From Camellia lanceoleosa (Eukaryota; Streptophyta; Magnoliopsida; Ericales; Theaceae), in contig JANUSC010000379.1 in NCBI GenBank assembly GCA_025200525.1, forward strand, positions 124,001 to 188,000: DNA of 64,000 nt. The letters are read 5' to 3'. The notes under the pieces were generated by a model. That model was not told where the DNA came from. It made no database searches and saw nothing but the letters and a program-made list of their open reading frames with translations. Each line of letters starts with the position of its first letter. Positions within the stretch are counted from its first letter, which is position 1. A program made the translations under genes and the position numbers. Shown here piece by piece: positions 63,864 to 64,000 of the stretch.

Positions 63864-64000
63864 TGTAACGTCCCAAAATAATCCAACATAAATGAAGTAC
63901 ATCAACCAAAATCCAAACTTTACATCATTAATCAATAAAGTTTGTACAAAGGTCCCAAGGCAATTTATACATTCAATGATATAGAAATACATGAATCTAT
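63864..64000 (-). mobile_element. LTR end running out of the window
   Basis: TGTAACGTCCCAAAATAATCC resembles the LTR ends at 47468 (TGTCACGTCCCAAATTTTAT) and 59242 (TGTAACGCTCCAATTTT). It is probably the 3' end of another minus-strand LTR of the same family. Only the first 137 bases are visible. Confidence 0.55.

Overview
This window is nuclear DNA from a flowering plant, probably a dicot. The evidence is small exons separated by AT-rich GT-AG introns, plant-type Ty1-copia, Ty3-gypsy-like and L1-type LINE remnants, MITEs, and exons of a plant family GH1 beta-glucosidase and a DEAH-box RNA helicase. Nothing looks bacterial or viral. No complete intact protein gene is visible; almost everything recognisable is broken, partial or mobile.

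Left part (1-24.5 kb). A minus-strand Ty1-copia element (1177-5622) has short LTRs, an initiator-Met primer site and a 5-bp target duplication (AAGAA), but its gag is mostly gone and its pol is frameshifted. It lies among weak exon candidates (936-1042, 6294-6383, 8942-9200). A LINE 3' end (6447-6962) and a 1.7-kb dispersed repeat (about 7080-8775, second copy about 33350-35205) follow. A minus-strand intronless pseudogene sits at 11613-12042. A multi-exon GH1 beta-glucosidase pseudogene runs from 15051 to 18734 and carries a MITE in one intron. The C-terminal exons of a DEAH-box RNA helicase run on the minus strand from 23070 to 19932, with the helicase core missing.

Middle (24.5-29 kb). This is simple-sequence and tandem-repeat DNA: an 0.8-kb GA purine tract, a 107-bp minisatellite, a CT run, and a triplicated leader-like segment ahead of an unidentified short ORF.

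Right part (28.6-57.7 kb). This is a nested transposon block that can be unpicked by target-site duplications. A solo LTR (29167-33305, TSD ATTAT) interrupts an older LTR fragment. One minus-strand L1-type LINE (about 35206 to 47467, perhaps resuming at about 54.6-55.65 kb) is split inside its reverse transcriptase by two LTR insertions: 36669-38256 (TSD ATCCG) and 38294-44257 (TSD AGGTT). The second of these is itself interrupted by 39015-41730 (TSD CCAAA). Removing the insertions restores LINE reading continuity across the catalytic FADD box. Further LTRs of one related family occupy 47468-57652, including a solo LTR at 51587-53636 (TSD GAAGA).

Far right (57.7-64 kb). AT-rich DNA contains another minus-strand LTR (from 59242), a terminal-inverted-repeat element (63020-63811) and the start of an LTR that leaves the window (63864). 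The main story is transposon turnover: five LTR insertions survive as single LTRs with matching flanking duplications and no internal region, which points to repeated LTR-LTR recombination. I found no credible new biological system; the most informative signals are the nested-insertion order, the two long solo LTRs of one family, and the exon-block deletion in the helicase copy.
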